Below, one piece after another: positions 25,294 to 33,343 of a stretch of DNA of 39,570 nucleotides (position 1 is the stretch's first letter; the number at the start of each line of letters is the position of its first letter). Below the pieces are notes generated by a model that saw only the letters and a list, made by a program, of their open reading frames with translations, was not told where the DNA came from and did not search any database. The position numbers and the translations under genes were made by a program. Source of the DNA: an uncultured beta proteobacterium (GTDB lineage: Bacteria > Pseudomonadota > Gammaproteobacteria > Burkholderiales > Burkholderiaceae_C); contig CAJCCO010000081.1 in assembly GCA_903960915.1 (NCBI GenBank), forward strand, positions 1-39,570. Direction: 5' to 3'.

Positions 25294-27687
25294 ATGTCTG
25301 CACTTTTCAATCCGACCGATCTGGTCGTCCCGTTTGAGAACCTGAGAATGACCGATGTCGAGGCCGTTGGCGGTAAAAACGCCAGCCTCGGCGAGATGAT
25401 TTCCCATCTGCCCCATGGCGTCAAAGTGCCCACCGGCTTTGCCACGACGGCCCATGCTTTTCGTGACTTTTTGGCGTTTGAGAACCTGGGCGCCCGAATC
25501 AACGCCAAGCTCAGCGCTCTGGACACCGAAGATGTGCGAAACCTGGCATTGGTAGGCGCCGAGATTCGCGCCATGGTGGAGTCGCAGCCCTTTCCCGCCG
25601 ATCTGGAGCAGGCCATTCGCGCTTCCTTCATGACTTTGAGCAGTGGCAACCCGCAGGCGTCTTTTGCCGTGCGTTCCTCGGCCACGGCTGAAGACTTGCC
25701 CGATGCCTCTTTTGCCGGGCAGCAGGAAACCTTTCTGAATGTGGTGGGCATCGAAGAAATCCTGCACAAAATTCGGGAGGTGTTTGCCTCGCTGTACAAC
25801 GACCGTGCCATCAGCTACCGCGTGCACAAGGGTTTTGCCCATGAGCATGTGGCCCTGAGTGCCGGCATTCAGCGCATGGTGCGTTCTGACCTGGGGGCCG
25901 CAGGCGTGATGTTCACCATAGATACCGAGTCTGGTTTCCAGGACGTGGTGTTCATCACCTCCAGCTATGGTTTGGGCGAGACTGTGGTGCAGGGCGCCGT
26001 CAATCCGGATGAGTTCTATGTGCACAAACCCATGCTCAAAGCGGGCAAGCGGGCGGTTATTCGCCGCAGTCTGGGCTCCAAGTTGATTCAGATGCAGTTC
26101 ACCACGGACGCAGAAAAAGCCGCCAGTGGCAAGTTGGTGAAAACCACCGATGTCCCGACCGAGTTGCGCAACCGGTATTCCCTGACCGATGCTGACGTCG
26201 AGAAACTCGCCGCTTATGCGCTGGTGATTGAGCAGCATTACGGCCGCCCCATGGACATTGAATGGGGCAAGGATGGGCTTGACGGTGAGCTCTATATCTT
26301 GCAAGCGCGCCCTGAAACGGTGAAGAGCCAGATGGAAGGCAAGGTCGAGCACCGCTACAAGCTCCAGGGCAAGAGCGCTGTGATCACCGAAGGCCGCGCG
26401 ATTGGGCAAAAAATTGGCACCGGGCCGGTTCGCGTGGTGCACAACCTGAGTGAAATGGACAAGGTTCAAAAGGGCGATATTTTGGTGACCGATATGACCG
26501 ACCCGAATTGGGAGCCGGTGATGAAGCGGGCCTCGGCCATTGTGACCAACCGAGGCGGGCGCACCTGCCATGCCGCCATCATTGCACGTGAGTTGGGCAT
26601 TCCTGCGGTGGTGGGCTGCGGCAACGCCAGCGAGGTTCTCAAGGACGGCATGCTGGTAACCGTGAGCTGCGCCGAGGGTGACACCGGTTTCATTTACGAC
26701 GGTCTGCTAGACACCGAAATCACAGAAGTTCAGCGTGGCGTCATGCCCGAGATTGATGTCAAGATCACCATGAACGTGGGCAACCCCCAGCTGGCTTTTG
26801 ACTTCTGTCAGTTGCCCAACAACGGTGTGGGCCTGGCGCGGCTGGAGTTCATCATCAACAACAACATTGGTGTGCACCCCAAGGCGATTCTGGACTACCC
26901 CAATATCGACGCCGACCTCAAGAAAGCGGTGGAATCTGTGGCCCGCGGCCATGCGTCCCCCCGAGCCTTTTATGTAGACCGGGTGGCCGAAGGTGTGGCC
27001 ACCATCGGTGCGGCTTTCTGGCCCAAGCCGGTGATCGTTCGCTTGTCAGACTTCAAGAGCAACGAGTACCGCAAACTCATTGGCGGCAGCCGCTATGAGC
27101 CAGAAGAAGAGAACCCCATGCTGGGTTTCCGTGGGGCGGCACGGTACATCAGCGCCGAGTTTGGCGAGGCTTTTGCTATGGAGTGCGAGGCGCTCAAGCG
27201 GGTGCGTGAAGACATGGGCCTGGTCAACATCGAGATCATGGTGCCTTTTGTTCGCACCTTGGCGCAGGCCAAAAAAGTGACCGAGATGCTGGCTGCCCAT
27301 GGCCTTCAACGCGGCGAGAACGGTCTGCGCATCATCATGATGTGCGAGATTCCCAGTAACGCTATTTTGGCCAAAGACTTTTTGCAGTATTTTGATGGGT
27401 TCTCGATCGGCTCCAACGACCTGACGCAACTCACTCTGGGACTGGACCGTGATTCTGGCCTGGCGGTGCTGGCGGCTGATTTTGACGAGCGCGACCCTGC
27501 CGTTACCTCTTTAATCAGCCTGGCTATTCAAGCCTGCAAAGACCAAGGCAAGTACGTAGGAATTTGCGGCCAAGGCCCTAGCGACCACCCCGACTTTGCC
27601 AAATGGCTGGTGTCCCAGGGCATCACCTCAATTTCTCTTAACCCTGACTCTGTTATTGCAACATGGCAAGGTTTGGCCAAGTCCTGA
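25294..27687 (+). CDS. ppsA: Phosphoenolpyruvate synthase
   Basis: PEP synthase makes PEP, AMP and phosphate from pyruvate and ATP, allowing gluconeogenesis from pyruvate and lactate. It has 797 residues, the normal length. The N-terminal ATP-binding domain is at about 15-350 ([33 protein letters not shown]). The mobile phosphohistidine domain has GGRTCHAAI, with His426 and the regulatory Thr424 two residues before it. The C-terminal TIM barrel ends with the catalytic Cys758 in GICGQGPSD. Thr424 is the expected target of PpsR. The ATG has GGAG upstream. It may be co-transcribed with the symporter gene 59 bases downstream. Confidence 0.97.
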   Translation: MSALFNPTDLVVPFENLRMTDVEAVGGKNASLGEMISHLPHGVKVPTGFATTAHAFRDFLAFENLGARINAKLSALDTEDVRNLALVGAEIRAMVESQPFPADLEQAIRASFMTLSSGNPQASFAVRSSATAEDLPDASFAGQQETFLNVVGIEEILHKIREVFASLYNDRAISYRVHKGFAHEHVALSAGIQRMVRSDLGAAGVMFTIDTESGFQDVVFITSSYGLGETVVQGAVNPDEFYVHKPMLKAGKRAVIRRSLGSKLIQMQFTTDAEKAASGKLVKTTDVPTELRNRYSLTDADVEKLAAYALVIEQHYGRPMDIEWGKDGLDGELYILQARPETVKSQMEGKVEHRYKLQGKSAVITEGRAIGQKIGTGPVRVVHNLSEMDKVQKGDILVTDMTDPNWEPVMKRASAIVTNRGGRTCHAAIIARELGIPAVVGCGNASEVLKDGMLVTVSCAEGDTGFIYDGLLDTEITEVQRGVMPEIDVKITMNVGNPQLAFDFCQLPNNGVGLARLEFIINNNIGVHPKAILDYPNIDADLKKAVESVARGHASPRAFYVDRVAEGVATIGAAFWPKPVIVRLSDFKSNEYRKLIGGSRYEPEEENPMLGFRGAARYISAEFGEAFAMECEALKRVREDMGLVNIEIMVPFVRTLAQAKKVTEMLAAHGLQRGENGLRIIMMCEIPSNAILAKDFLQYFDGFSIGSNDLTQLTLGLDRDSGLAVLAADFDERDPAVTSLISLAIQACKDQGKYVGICGQGPSDHPDFAKWLVSQGITSISLNPDSVIATWQGLAKS

Positions 27688-27746
27688 CGACTAACTTCTA
27701 GCAAACACCTAGAGCTAGTGACCATGACTTCAGTCATGATGCTCGG

Positions 27747-30065
27747 ATGTTGAGCGACGTCCAAAACCCAGCAGTTTTCAAGCAAGGCAGCCTCCTTCCG
27801 GGGGGCTACCTTCTGCATGGTTGCCTGTTGGCGTTGTGGTTTATTTTTTCGTTTGGCGTGGTATTTTTTGCCCGTGATCTGCAACAGATCATTGCCGGAT
27901 GGCCCTTGAGTTATTGGTTGTCGGCGCAGGGCGGCGTGCTGGTGTTCATCGCCATCGTGGTGTTCTTCGCCTGGTTCGCCAACCGGCGTGAAGTCCATGG
28001 CTCACCCGACGACCAGGGGTTTTCAGCCTACAAACGGCGCCTGCACCGCCGGTTTGCCGGCTATGTGCTGTTTTTGCTGTTGTTTTTACTGGCACTGGCC
28101 TTGGCCGAGCAATGGGGCTTGAAGAAGGGCTGGATTGGCGGCATCTTTCTTTTTGCCACCGTTATTTTGTATGCGGTTATCGGCATTTATGGCCGCACCT
28201 CGGATGCCGAGGAGTATTACGTGGCAGGTCGGAAAATTCCGGCGGTTTACAACGGCATGGCCACCGCTGCAGACTGGATGAGTGCGGCCTCTTTCATCAG
28301 CATGGCCGGCGGACTTTATTTGCAAGGTTTTTCGGGTACGGATGCCCAAACGGGCGGGCTGGTCTATGTTCTGGGCTGGACGGGCGGTTTTTGTCTGCTG
28401 GCCTTGTTGGTGGCGCCTTATTTGCGGCAGTTGGGCCTCTATACCATTCCTGACTATTTCGGCCTGCGTTTTGGCGGTCGTTGGCCTCGCATCATTGCTG
28501 CTTTTGCTGCGGTGCTGTGTTCCTTTACGTATGTGGTGGCGCAAATTTATGGTGTGGGGTTAATCACCTCGCGCTTGACCGGTGTGCAGTTCGAGATTGG
28601 CATTTTGCTGGGCTTGGGTGGGGTGCTGGTTTGTTCGTTTTTAGGCGGTATGCGGGCGGTTACCTGGACCCAGGTGACGCAGTATGTGGTGCTTATTCTT
28701 GCTTTCCTGATTCCCGTGTCCTGGCTGGCCTATAAGCAACTGGGAAATCCGTTGGCACCGTTTGTGTACGGTCAGCAGTTGCAGAAAATCAACGCCTTGG
28801 AAAAGCAGCTGATGAACTCACCCGCCGAGCAAGAGGTGATTCAAGAGTATGCCCGGCGTGCGCTGGCTTATGAGGACAAGCTGCGCAACGTTCAGGCTTC
28901 ATTGGAGAGTGAGCGGCATGTGCTGCGGGAAAAAATTCGGCTTTTGAACGAGCGCCGGGCGGACGAGTCCTTGGTTGTTGCCGCCAGGCGTGAGCTGGCG
29001 GCTTTGCCCAAGGATGCCGCCAGTGCCCGTGAGCGTTGGACAAAGGCCCGTCAAGATAATTTGGACCGGGCCAAACCCCTGGGTGGCATGCCGCGCCACG
29101 CCACCCCTTTTGAAGGTGAGGCCAGGCTCCAGGAGGTGGACGCCAAAGCGGTGGATTTGTCGCGCCGCAATTTTCTGGCCCTGATGTTTTGTCTGATGGT
29201 GGGCACGGCTGGTTTGCCCCACCTCTTGACCCGTTTTTACACCACGCGCACCGTGGCGGAGACCCGTACATCGGTGGCCTGGTCATTGTTTTTCATCGCT
29301 ATTCTCTACCTCTCGGCGCCCGCGTTGGCGGTACTGGTCAAGTTTGAAATCATGAGCCAGTTGGTGGGGCAAAACTTTGATGCTTTACCGGCCTGGATCG
29401 CTCAGTGGGCCAAAGTGGACCCCACCCTGATTTCTGTGAACGACGTGAACGGCGACCATATTTTGCAGTTTGCCGAACTCAAACTGGGGGCTGATATTGT
29501 GATGCTGGCCACCCCGGAGCTCGGCGGTCTGCCGTACGTCATCTCCGGCCTGGTCGCTGCCGGGGGCTTGGCTGCTGCACTTTCCACGGCCGACGGTCTG
29601 CTGTTGACTATTGGAAACGCCTTGGCGCATGATTTTTTTTACAAGGGTAAGAGCGACAAGCCTGGCGAGGTGCGACGGGTGATGTTGTCCAAATTTGCCC
29701 TGCTGCTGGTGGCGCTGGCGGCGGCCTATGTGGCGGCGCAAAGACCTGCTGATATTCTGTTCCTGGTATCTGCTTCGTTTTCTTTGGCGGGTGCCGCCTT
29801 TGTGCCGGCGATGGTGCTGGGCATCTTCTGGTCCAGAACCAGCCGAGCGGGGGCAACTTGCGGCATGTTGGCTGGGCTCGGGTTGACGATTTATTACATG
29901 GCCATCAATGCTGTCCCGGTAAGAGCTGCTTTGGGGCTCAGTGGTTCCGGACTTTGGTGGGGTATCCAGCCCGTATCCGCCGGCTTGTTTGGCGTGATGG
30001 GTGGCGTGCTTGTCACGGTATTGGTGAGTTTGCTGTCACGCCCCCAACCTCAAGAAAGCCGGTGA
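27747..30065 (+). CDS. Sodium:solute symporter with fused DUF4212-like N-terminus
   Basis: Large membrane transporter of 772 residues. Residues 1-90 look like a small subunit of the DUF4212 family: two helices at about 22-43 and 60-78, joined by ARDLQQIIAGWPLSYWLSAQG. From about 100 the protein is a sodium:solute symporter of the VC_2705/ActP-like group (ADWMSAASFISMAGGLYLQGF; STADGLLLTIGNALAHDFFYKG). In many bacteria the small and large subunits are separate genes. Residues of about 340-475 form a hydrophilic, charged, probably coiled-coil segment between membrane helices. Acetate or another carboxylate is a plausible substrate by family and by position after ppsA, but this is not shown. Confidence 0.85.
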   Translation: MLSDVQNPAVFKQGSLLPGGYLLHGCLLALWFIFSFGVVFFARDLQQIIAGWPLSYWLSAQGGVLVFIAIVVFFAWFANRREVHGSPDDQGFSAYKRRLHRRFAGYVLFLLLFLLALALAEQWGLKKGWIGGIFLFATVILYAVIGIYGRTSDAEEYYVAGRKIPAVYNGMATAADWMSAASFISMAGGLYLQGFSGTDAQTGGLVYVLGWTGGFCLLALLVAPYLRQLGLYTIPDYFGLRFGGRWPRIIAAFAAVLCSFTYVVAQIYGVGLITSRLTGVQFEIGILLGLGGVLVCSFLGGMRAVTWTQVTQYVVLILAFLIPVSWLAYKQLGNPLAPFVYGQQLQKINALEKQLMNSPAEQEVIQEYARRALAYEDKLRNVQASLESERHVLREKIRLLNERRADESLVVAARRELAALPKDAASARERWTKARQDNLDRAKPLGGMPRHATPFEGEARLQEVDAKAVDLSRRNFLALMFCLMVGTAGLPHLLTRFYTTRTVAETRTSVAWSLFFIAILYLSAPALAVLVKFEIMSQLVGQNFDALPAWIAQWAKVDPTLISVNDVNGDHILQFAELKLGADIVMLATPELGGLPYVISGLVAAGGLAAALSTADGLLLTIGNALAHDFFYKGKSDKPGEVRRVMLSKFALLLVALAAAYVAAQRPADILFLVSASFSLAGAAFVPAMVLGIFWSRTSRAGATCGMLAGLGLTIYYMAINAVPVRAALGLSGSGLWWGIQPVSAGLFGVMGGVLVTVLVSLLSRPQPQESR

Positions 30066-30085
30066 GGGGCCGTCAAGTTAGGCTA

Positions 30086-30094
30086 TGGCATAAT
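30086..30094 (+). promoter_or_regulatory. Extended -10 element for the rpsF operon
   Basis: TGG-CATAAT fits the TGn extended -10 form and lies 84 bases before the rpsF start. There is no good -35 hexamer, as is common with extended -10 promoters. Transcription would begin near 30101, giving a ~77-base leader that contains the stem-loops annotated next. Confidence 0.45.
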
Positions 30095-30108
30095 GTCGGG
30101 CTCACCTT

Positions 30109-30164
30109 GCCACACCTCAATTAGACGCTGAGGGTGGCTTCTTTATGCCCGGTTCGGGCCATCC
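30109..30164 (+). promoter_or_regulatory. Structured rpsF leader with alternative stems (candidate S6:S18 autoregulatory site)
   Basis: A 10-bp stem with one bulged A forms between GCCACACCTCA (30109-30119) and TGAGGGTGGC (30129-30138). The 3' arm can instead pair through GGGTGGC (30132-30138) with GCCATCC (30158-30164), enclosing a CCG/CGG mini-hairpin. The two folds exclude each other, and the second ends three bases before the AAGGAG ribosome binding site of rpsF. rpsF leaders in many bacteria carry an RNA motif bound by the S6:S18 complex; membership of that class is inferred from position only. Confidence 0.45.
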
Positions 30165-30177
30165 ACAAGGAGTATCA

Positions 30178-30543
30178 ATGCGTCATTACGAAATCATCCT
30201 CATGATCCACCCGGATCAGAGCGAACAAGTTCCCGCCATGCTGGAACGCTACAAGGGCATGATTGTTGCCGGCGGCGGCAAAGTCCACCGTGTCGAAGAC
30301 TGGGGTCGTCGTCAGTTGGTCTACATGATCAACAAGCTCGCCAAAGCCCACTATCTGTGTGTCAACATCGAAGCCGACCAGGCCGTTATGGCCGAACTGG
30401 AACACGCTTTCAAGTTCAATGATGCCGTGTTGCGTCACCTGACAGTCTTGAAGAAAAAAGCCGACACAGGCCCGTCTTCAATGATGAAAACAGTCGAACG
30501 TGAAGATGCGCGTAAGGCCCAACAGGCTGAGTACCAAGCCTAA
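30178..30543 (+). CDS. rpsF: 30S ribosomal protein S6
   Basis: Ribosomal protein S6, 121 residues, which binds the 16S platform as a pair with S18. It starts [25 protein letters not shown], with the typical [18 protein letters not shown] core and [15 protein letters not shown] near the end. The basic C-terminal tail (about residues 100-121) is longer than the core, as in other proteobacteria. The ATG at 30178 is preceded by AAGGAG and is preferred to an upstream in-frame ATG. It is first in the rpsF-priB-rpsR-rplI operon. Confidence 0.97.
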   Translation: MRHYEIILMIHPDQSEQVPAMLERYKGMIVAGGGKVHRVEDWGRRQLVYMINKLAKAHYLCVNIEADQAVMAELEHAFKFNDAVLRHLTVLKKKADTGPSSMMKTVEREDARKAQQAEYQA

Positions 30544-30564
30544 GGGGCTGGTTGCCAACGAGAG

Positions 30565-30870
30565 GTGAATCAGCTTGCCCTGAGTGGCTGTATTGCAGAG
30601 CTTAGTGCGATGCGTTACACCCCAGCCGGATTGCCCGCTTTGAACCTGATCCTCGACCATTCGTCTGAGGTTCTGGAAGCAGGTCAAACCCGACAGGTCA
30701 AGGCGACAATGAAGGCAGTTGCTTTCGGTACTTTGGCAGAACGGCTTGCAAAGCAGGCCATTGGCAGTACCTGGAACTTCAACGGTTTTCTGGCAACCCC
30801 TCGCAACGGCAAGCACGTCATTCTTCATATTCAAGAGTTTCAGCAAATTAACGCAATCGTCATAATTTAA
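30565..30870 (+). CDS. priB: Primosomal replication protein N (PriB)
   Basis: Small single-stranded-DNA-binding OB-fold protein that works with PriA to reload DnaB at stalled forks, 101 residues. It starts [32 protein letters not shown] and ends with [14 protein letters not shown], matching the PriB/SSB fold. The start is GTG at 30565, with a GAGAG just upstream. Its place between rpsF and rpsR is the classic betaproteobacterial and enterobacterial order. Confidence 0.94.
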   Translation: MNQLALSGCIAELSAMRYTPAGLPALNLILDHSSEVLEAGQTRQVKATMKAVAFGTLAERLAKQAIGSTWNFNGFLATPRNGKHVILHIQEFQQINAIVII

Positions 30871-30880
30871 GGAGTCCATC

Positions 30881-31165
30881 ATGGCCGGACCAAAACGTTT
30901 CAATAACAAAGACAAGCGCCCTAAGCGCCCCGCACAAAACCTGCTGTTCAAGCGCAAGCGCTTTTGCCGCTTCACAGTGACTGGCGTTGAGGAGATCGAT
31001 TACAAAGATATCGATACCTTGCGCGATTTCATTGCCGAAAACGGCAAAATCATTCCCGCCCGTTTGACTGGCACACGTGCCATTTTCCAGCGCCAGCTCA
31101 ACACCGCTATCAAGCGCGCGCGTTTTCTCGCGATGCTGCCTTACAGCGACCAGCACAAGATCTAA
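30881..31165 (+). CDS. rpsR: 30S ribosomal protein S18
   Basis: Basic ribosomal protein of 94 residues that partners S6 on the 30S platform. The typical core is clear: [29 protein letters not shown], then [18 protein letters not shown]. The N-terminus ([20 protein letters not shown]) is a basic extension. AAGGAG precedes the ATG. It is third in the operon, 10 bases after priB. Confidence 0.97.
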   Translation: MAGPKRFNNKDKRPKRPAQNLLFKRKRFCRFTVTGVEEIDYKDIDTLRDFIAENGKIIPARLTGTRAIFQRQLNTAIKRARFLAMLPYSDQHKI

Positions 31166-31176
31166 GGAATACGACC

Positions 31177-31629
31177 ATGCAAATTATTCTGCTCGACAAG
31201 GTCGTGAACCTTGGCAACCTCGGTGAAATCGTTCGTGTTAAAGACGGTTACGCTCGCAACTTTCTGATTCCATCCGGCCGTGCTCGTCGCGCCACTGAAT
31301 CAGCCAAGAAAGAGTTTGAAGTCAAACGCGCTGAACTGGAAAAAGCTGCCGCTGCCAAATTGGCAGAGTGCCAGGCACTCGGTGAAAAGCTGGCCGGCTC
31401 GGTCTGCAAGCTGACACAAAAGGCCGGCGTAGACGGTCGTTTGTTCGGTTCCGTGACCAACGCCGACATTGCTGAAGAACTCAGCAAAACCGGCTTCAAA
31501 GTGAGCAAGTCTCAGGTCCGCATGCCCAATGGCCCTATCAAGGTGGTTGGCGACAGCACCGTCAGCGTGGCTTTGCACACTGACGTGGTGGTTGAGATCA
31601 CCGTCTCCGTTTACGGCGAAACCGCTTAA
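31177..31629 (+). CDS. rplI: 50S ribosomal protein L9
   Basis: Two-domain ribosomal protein of 150 residues with a long connecting helix that reaches away from the L1 stalk. The N-terminal domain [32 protein letters not shown] is diagnostic; the helix spans about 40-75, and the C-terminal rRNA-binding domain includes [19 protein letters not shown]. It is the last gene of the rpsF operon and is followed by a strong terminator. Confidence 0.97.
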   Translation: MQIILLDKVVNLGNLGEIVRVKDGYARNFLIPSGRARRATESAKKEFEVKRAELEKAAAAKLAECQALGEKLAGSVCKLTQKAGVDGRLFGSVTNADIAEELSKTGFKVSKSQVRMPNGPIKVVGDSTVSVALHTDVVVEITVSVYGETA

Positions 31630-31646
31630 TCAGCAGTTTTATCAAC

Positions 31647-31686
31647 AAAAGCCGCCGGGGTGAAAGCCCTGGCGGCTTTTGTTTTG
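31647..31686 (+). terminator. Rho-independent terminator of the rpsF-rplI operon
   Basis: Long stem AAAAGCCGCCGGGG / CCCTGGCGGCTTTT (14 bp with one G-T pair) and a 6-base loop, followed by GTTTTG. It starts 17 bases after the rplI stop and separates the ribosomal operon from dnaB. Confidence 0.9.
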
Positions 31687-31721
31687 ATGGGGGGGTATTA
31701 GTCAGGCTGACTTATCCTTCA

Positions 31722-31741
31722 ATTTCCACAACTTACGCACA
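31722..31741 (+). promoter_or_regulatory. Two near-consensus DnaA-box-like 9-mers upstream of dnaB
   Basis: ATTTCCACA (31722-31730) and TTACGCACA (31733-31741) each differ at one position from the relaxed DnaA box TTWTNCACA. They are adjacent and lie about 85-105 bases before dnaB. With such short, degenerate sites chance matches are likely, so this is a weak regulatory suggestion. Confidence 0.22.
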
Positions 31742-31824
31742 TCTTTTCAACCGCTTGTGCCCAGGATTCCATTCGACTTCAGCCCTGGCGTCACTTAGTA
31801 TCCATGGCTTCAAGGAAATCCTCT

Positions 31825-33231
31825 ATGTCTGCTGTTCTTTTTCCTGTGGGTGACGATTACGGCCAAGACCGTCAAGTTGCGCAGTTGCGCATTCCCCCGC
31901 ACTCTATCGAAGCTGAATCCAGCGTGTTGGGCGGACTGTTGCTGGACAACGCGGCCTGGGACCGGGTCGGCGATCTGGTGTCTGACCGCGACTTTTATCG
32001 CTATGAACATCGCCTGATTTATGCGGCTATCGGCGCATTGATCAACGCCTCCAAACCGGCAGACGTCATCACGGTGTTTGAGCAACTTCAGAATCAGGGC
32101 AAGGCTGAAGAACTCGGTGGTCTGACCTACCTGAATTCGCTGGCGCAGTATGTGCCCAGTGCCGGCAATATTCGACGCTACGCAGAAATTGTGCGGGAGC
32201 GTTCCATTCTGCGCAAACTGGTCAGCGCCAGCGAAGAGATTGCTACCAACGCCTTCAATCCAAAAGGCCGTCCTGTGGCCGCCATTCTGGATGAGTCGGA
32301 GCAAAAAATATTCAACATCGGAGAAGAGGGTGCCCGTACCAAGCAGGGCTTTCAGGGGATGGACACCTTGGTGGTGGACTTGCTGGACCGTGTGCAGGAA
32401 ATGGCGGACAACCCCAATGACGTGACCGGTGTACCCACTGGCTTTTACGACTTGGACCGAATGACCGCAGGTTTCCAGGCCGGTGACCTGATTGTGCTGG
32501 CGGCGCGGCCCTCTATGGGTAAAACGGCATTGGCGATCAATATCGCCGAGCATGTGGCGCTGAACGAAGGGCTGCCGGTTGCGGTGTTCTCCATGGAGAT
32601 GGGTGCCGCCCAACTCGCGGTGCGTATCGTGGGTTCGATTGGTCGAATTGACCAGGGCCATTTGCGCACCGGCAAACTCACGGATGAAGAGTGGCCCCGC
32701 CTGACTGAAGCGATTGAAAAGCTTCGCACTATTTCTTTGCACATTGATGAAACGGCCGGCTTGACCTCCAGTGAGCTGCGCGCCAATGCCCGGCGCCTGT
32801 CGCGCCAGTGCGGCAAGCTGGGATTGATTGTGGTCGATTACCTGCAACTCATGAGTGGTTCCAGCAACGACGGTGAGAACCGCGCGACGGAGTTGGGTGA
32901 GATCTCCCGAGGCCTGAAAATGCTGGCTAAAGAACTGCAATGCCCAGTGATTGCCTTGTCGCAGTTAAACCGCAGCGTGGAGCAACGGCCAGACAAGCGG
33001 CCCATGATGAGCGATTTGCGGGAATCGGGCGCCATTGAGCAAGATGCCGACATCATCATGTTCATTTACCGGGACGAGTACTACACCAAAGATGCCTGCA
33101 AAGAGCCGGGCGTGGCTGAGGTCATCATTGCCAAGCAGCGAAACGGCCCCACGGGTGTCGTGAAACTGGCCTTTATCAAACCCATCACCAAGTTTGAGTC
33201 ACTCGCCTCCGGAGGTAGTGGTGACTTTTAG
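31825..33231 (+). CDS. dnaB: Replicative DNA helicase DnaB
   Basis: Hexameric 5'-3' helicase of the replication fork, 468 residues. The N-terminal primase-interacting domain spans about 18-120 (PHSIEAESSVLGGLLLDNAAWD). The RecA-like C-terminal domain has Walker A AARPSMGKTALAIN with Lys233, then VFSMEMGAAQLAVR, Walker B LIVVDYLQLM, and the DnaB signature SQLNRSVEQRPDKRPMMSDLRESGAIEQDAD. No intein is present. ATG 31825 is preferred to ATG 31804 because AAGGA lies eight bases before it. The following terminator is shared with the convergent phoH gene. Confidence 0.96.
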   Translation: MSAVLFPVGDDYGQDRQVAQLRIPPHSIEAESSVLGGLLLDNAAWDRVGDLVSDRDFYRYEHRLIYAAIGALINASKPADVITVFEQLQNQGKAEELGGLTYLNSLAQYVPSAGNIRRYAEIVRERSILRKLVSASEEIATNAFNPKGRPVAAILDESEQKIFNIGEEGARTKQGFQGMDTLVVDLLDRVQEMADNPNDVTGVPTGFYDLDRMTAGFQAGDLIVLAARPSMGKTALAINIAEHVALNEGLPVAVFSMEMGAAQLAVRIVGSIGRIDQGHLRTGKLTDEEWPRLTEAIEKLRTISLHIDETAGLTSSELRANARRLSRQCGKLGLIVVDYLQLMSGSSNDGENRATELGEISRGLKMLAKELQCPVIALSQLNRSVEQRPDKRPMMSDLRESGAIEQDADIIMFIYRDEYYTKDACKEPGVAEVIIAKQRNGPTGVVKLAFIKPITKFESLASGGSGDF

Positions 33232-33291
33232 CGCTGATCGCCGTCTATCCGCAAGAACTGACGGTAAGAATGGACGGCGAGAACTGACAAA

Positions 33292-33323
33292 AAAAGGGGC
33301 GTGATTCACATCACGCCCCTTTT
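33292..33323. terminator. Bidirectional terminator between dnaB and the PhoH gene
   Basis: Perfect 14-bp stem AAAAGGGGCGTGAT / ATCACGCCCCTTTT with a 4-base loop. A and T tracts on either side allow termination in both directions between the convergent genes. Confidence 0.92.
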
Positions 33324-33343
33324 CAATTGATCAGCTTTGAAAA

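Noticed and set aside
25111..26571. Open frame of 486 codons on the minus strand opposite ppsA
   Set aside because: It is antisense to a clear, full-length PEP synthase; its His/Gly/Leu-rich translation is typical of shadow frames in GC-rich genes.
27723..27738. CATGAC / GTCATG inverted repeat before the symporter gene
   Set aside because: A 6-bp stem with a 4-base loop and no T tract or second copy; too weak to call.
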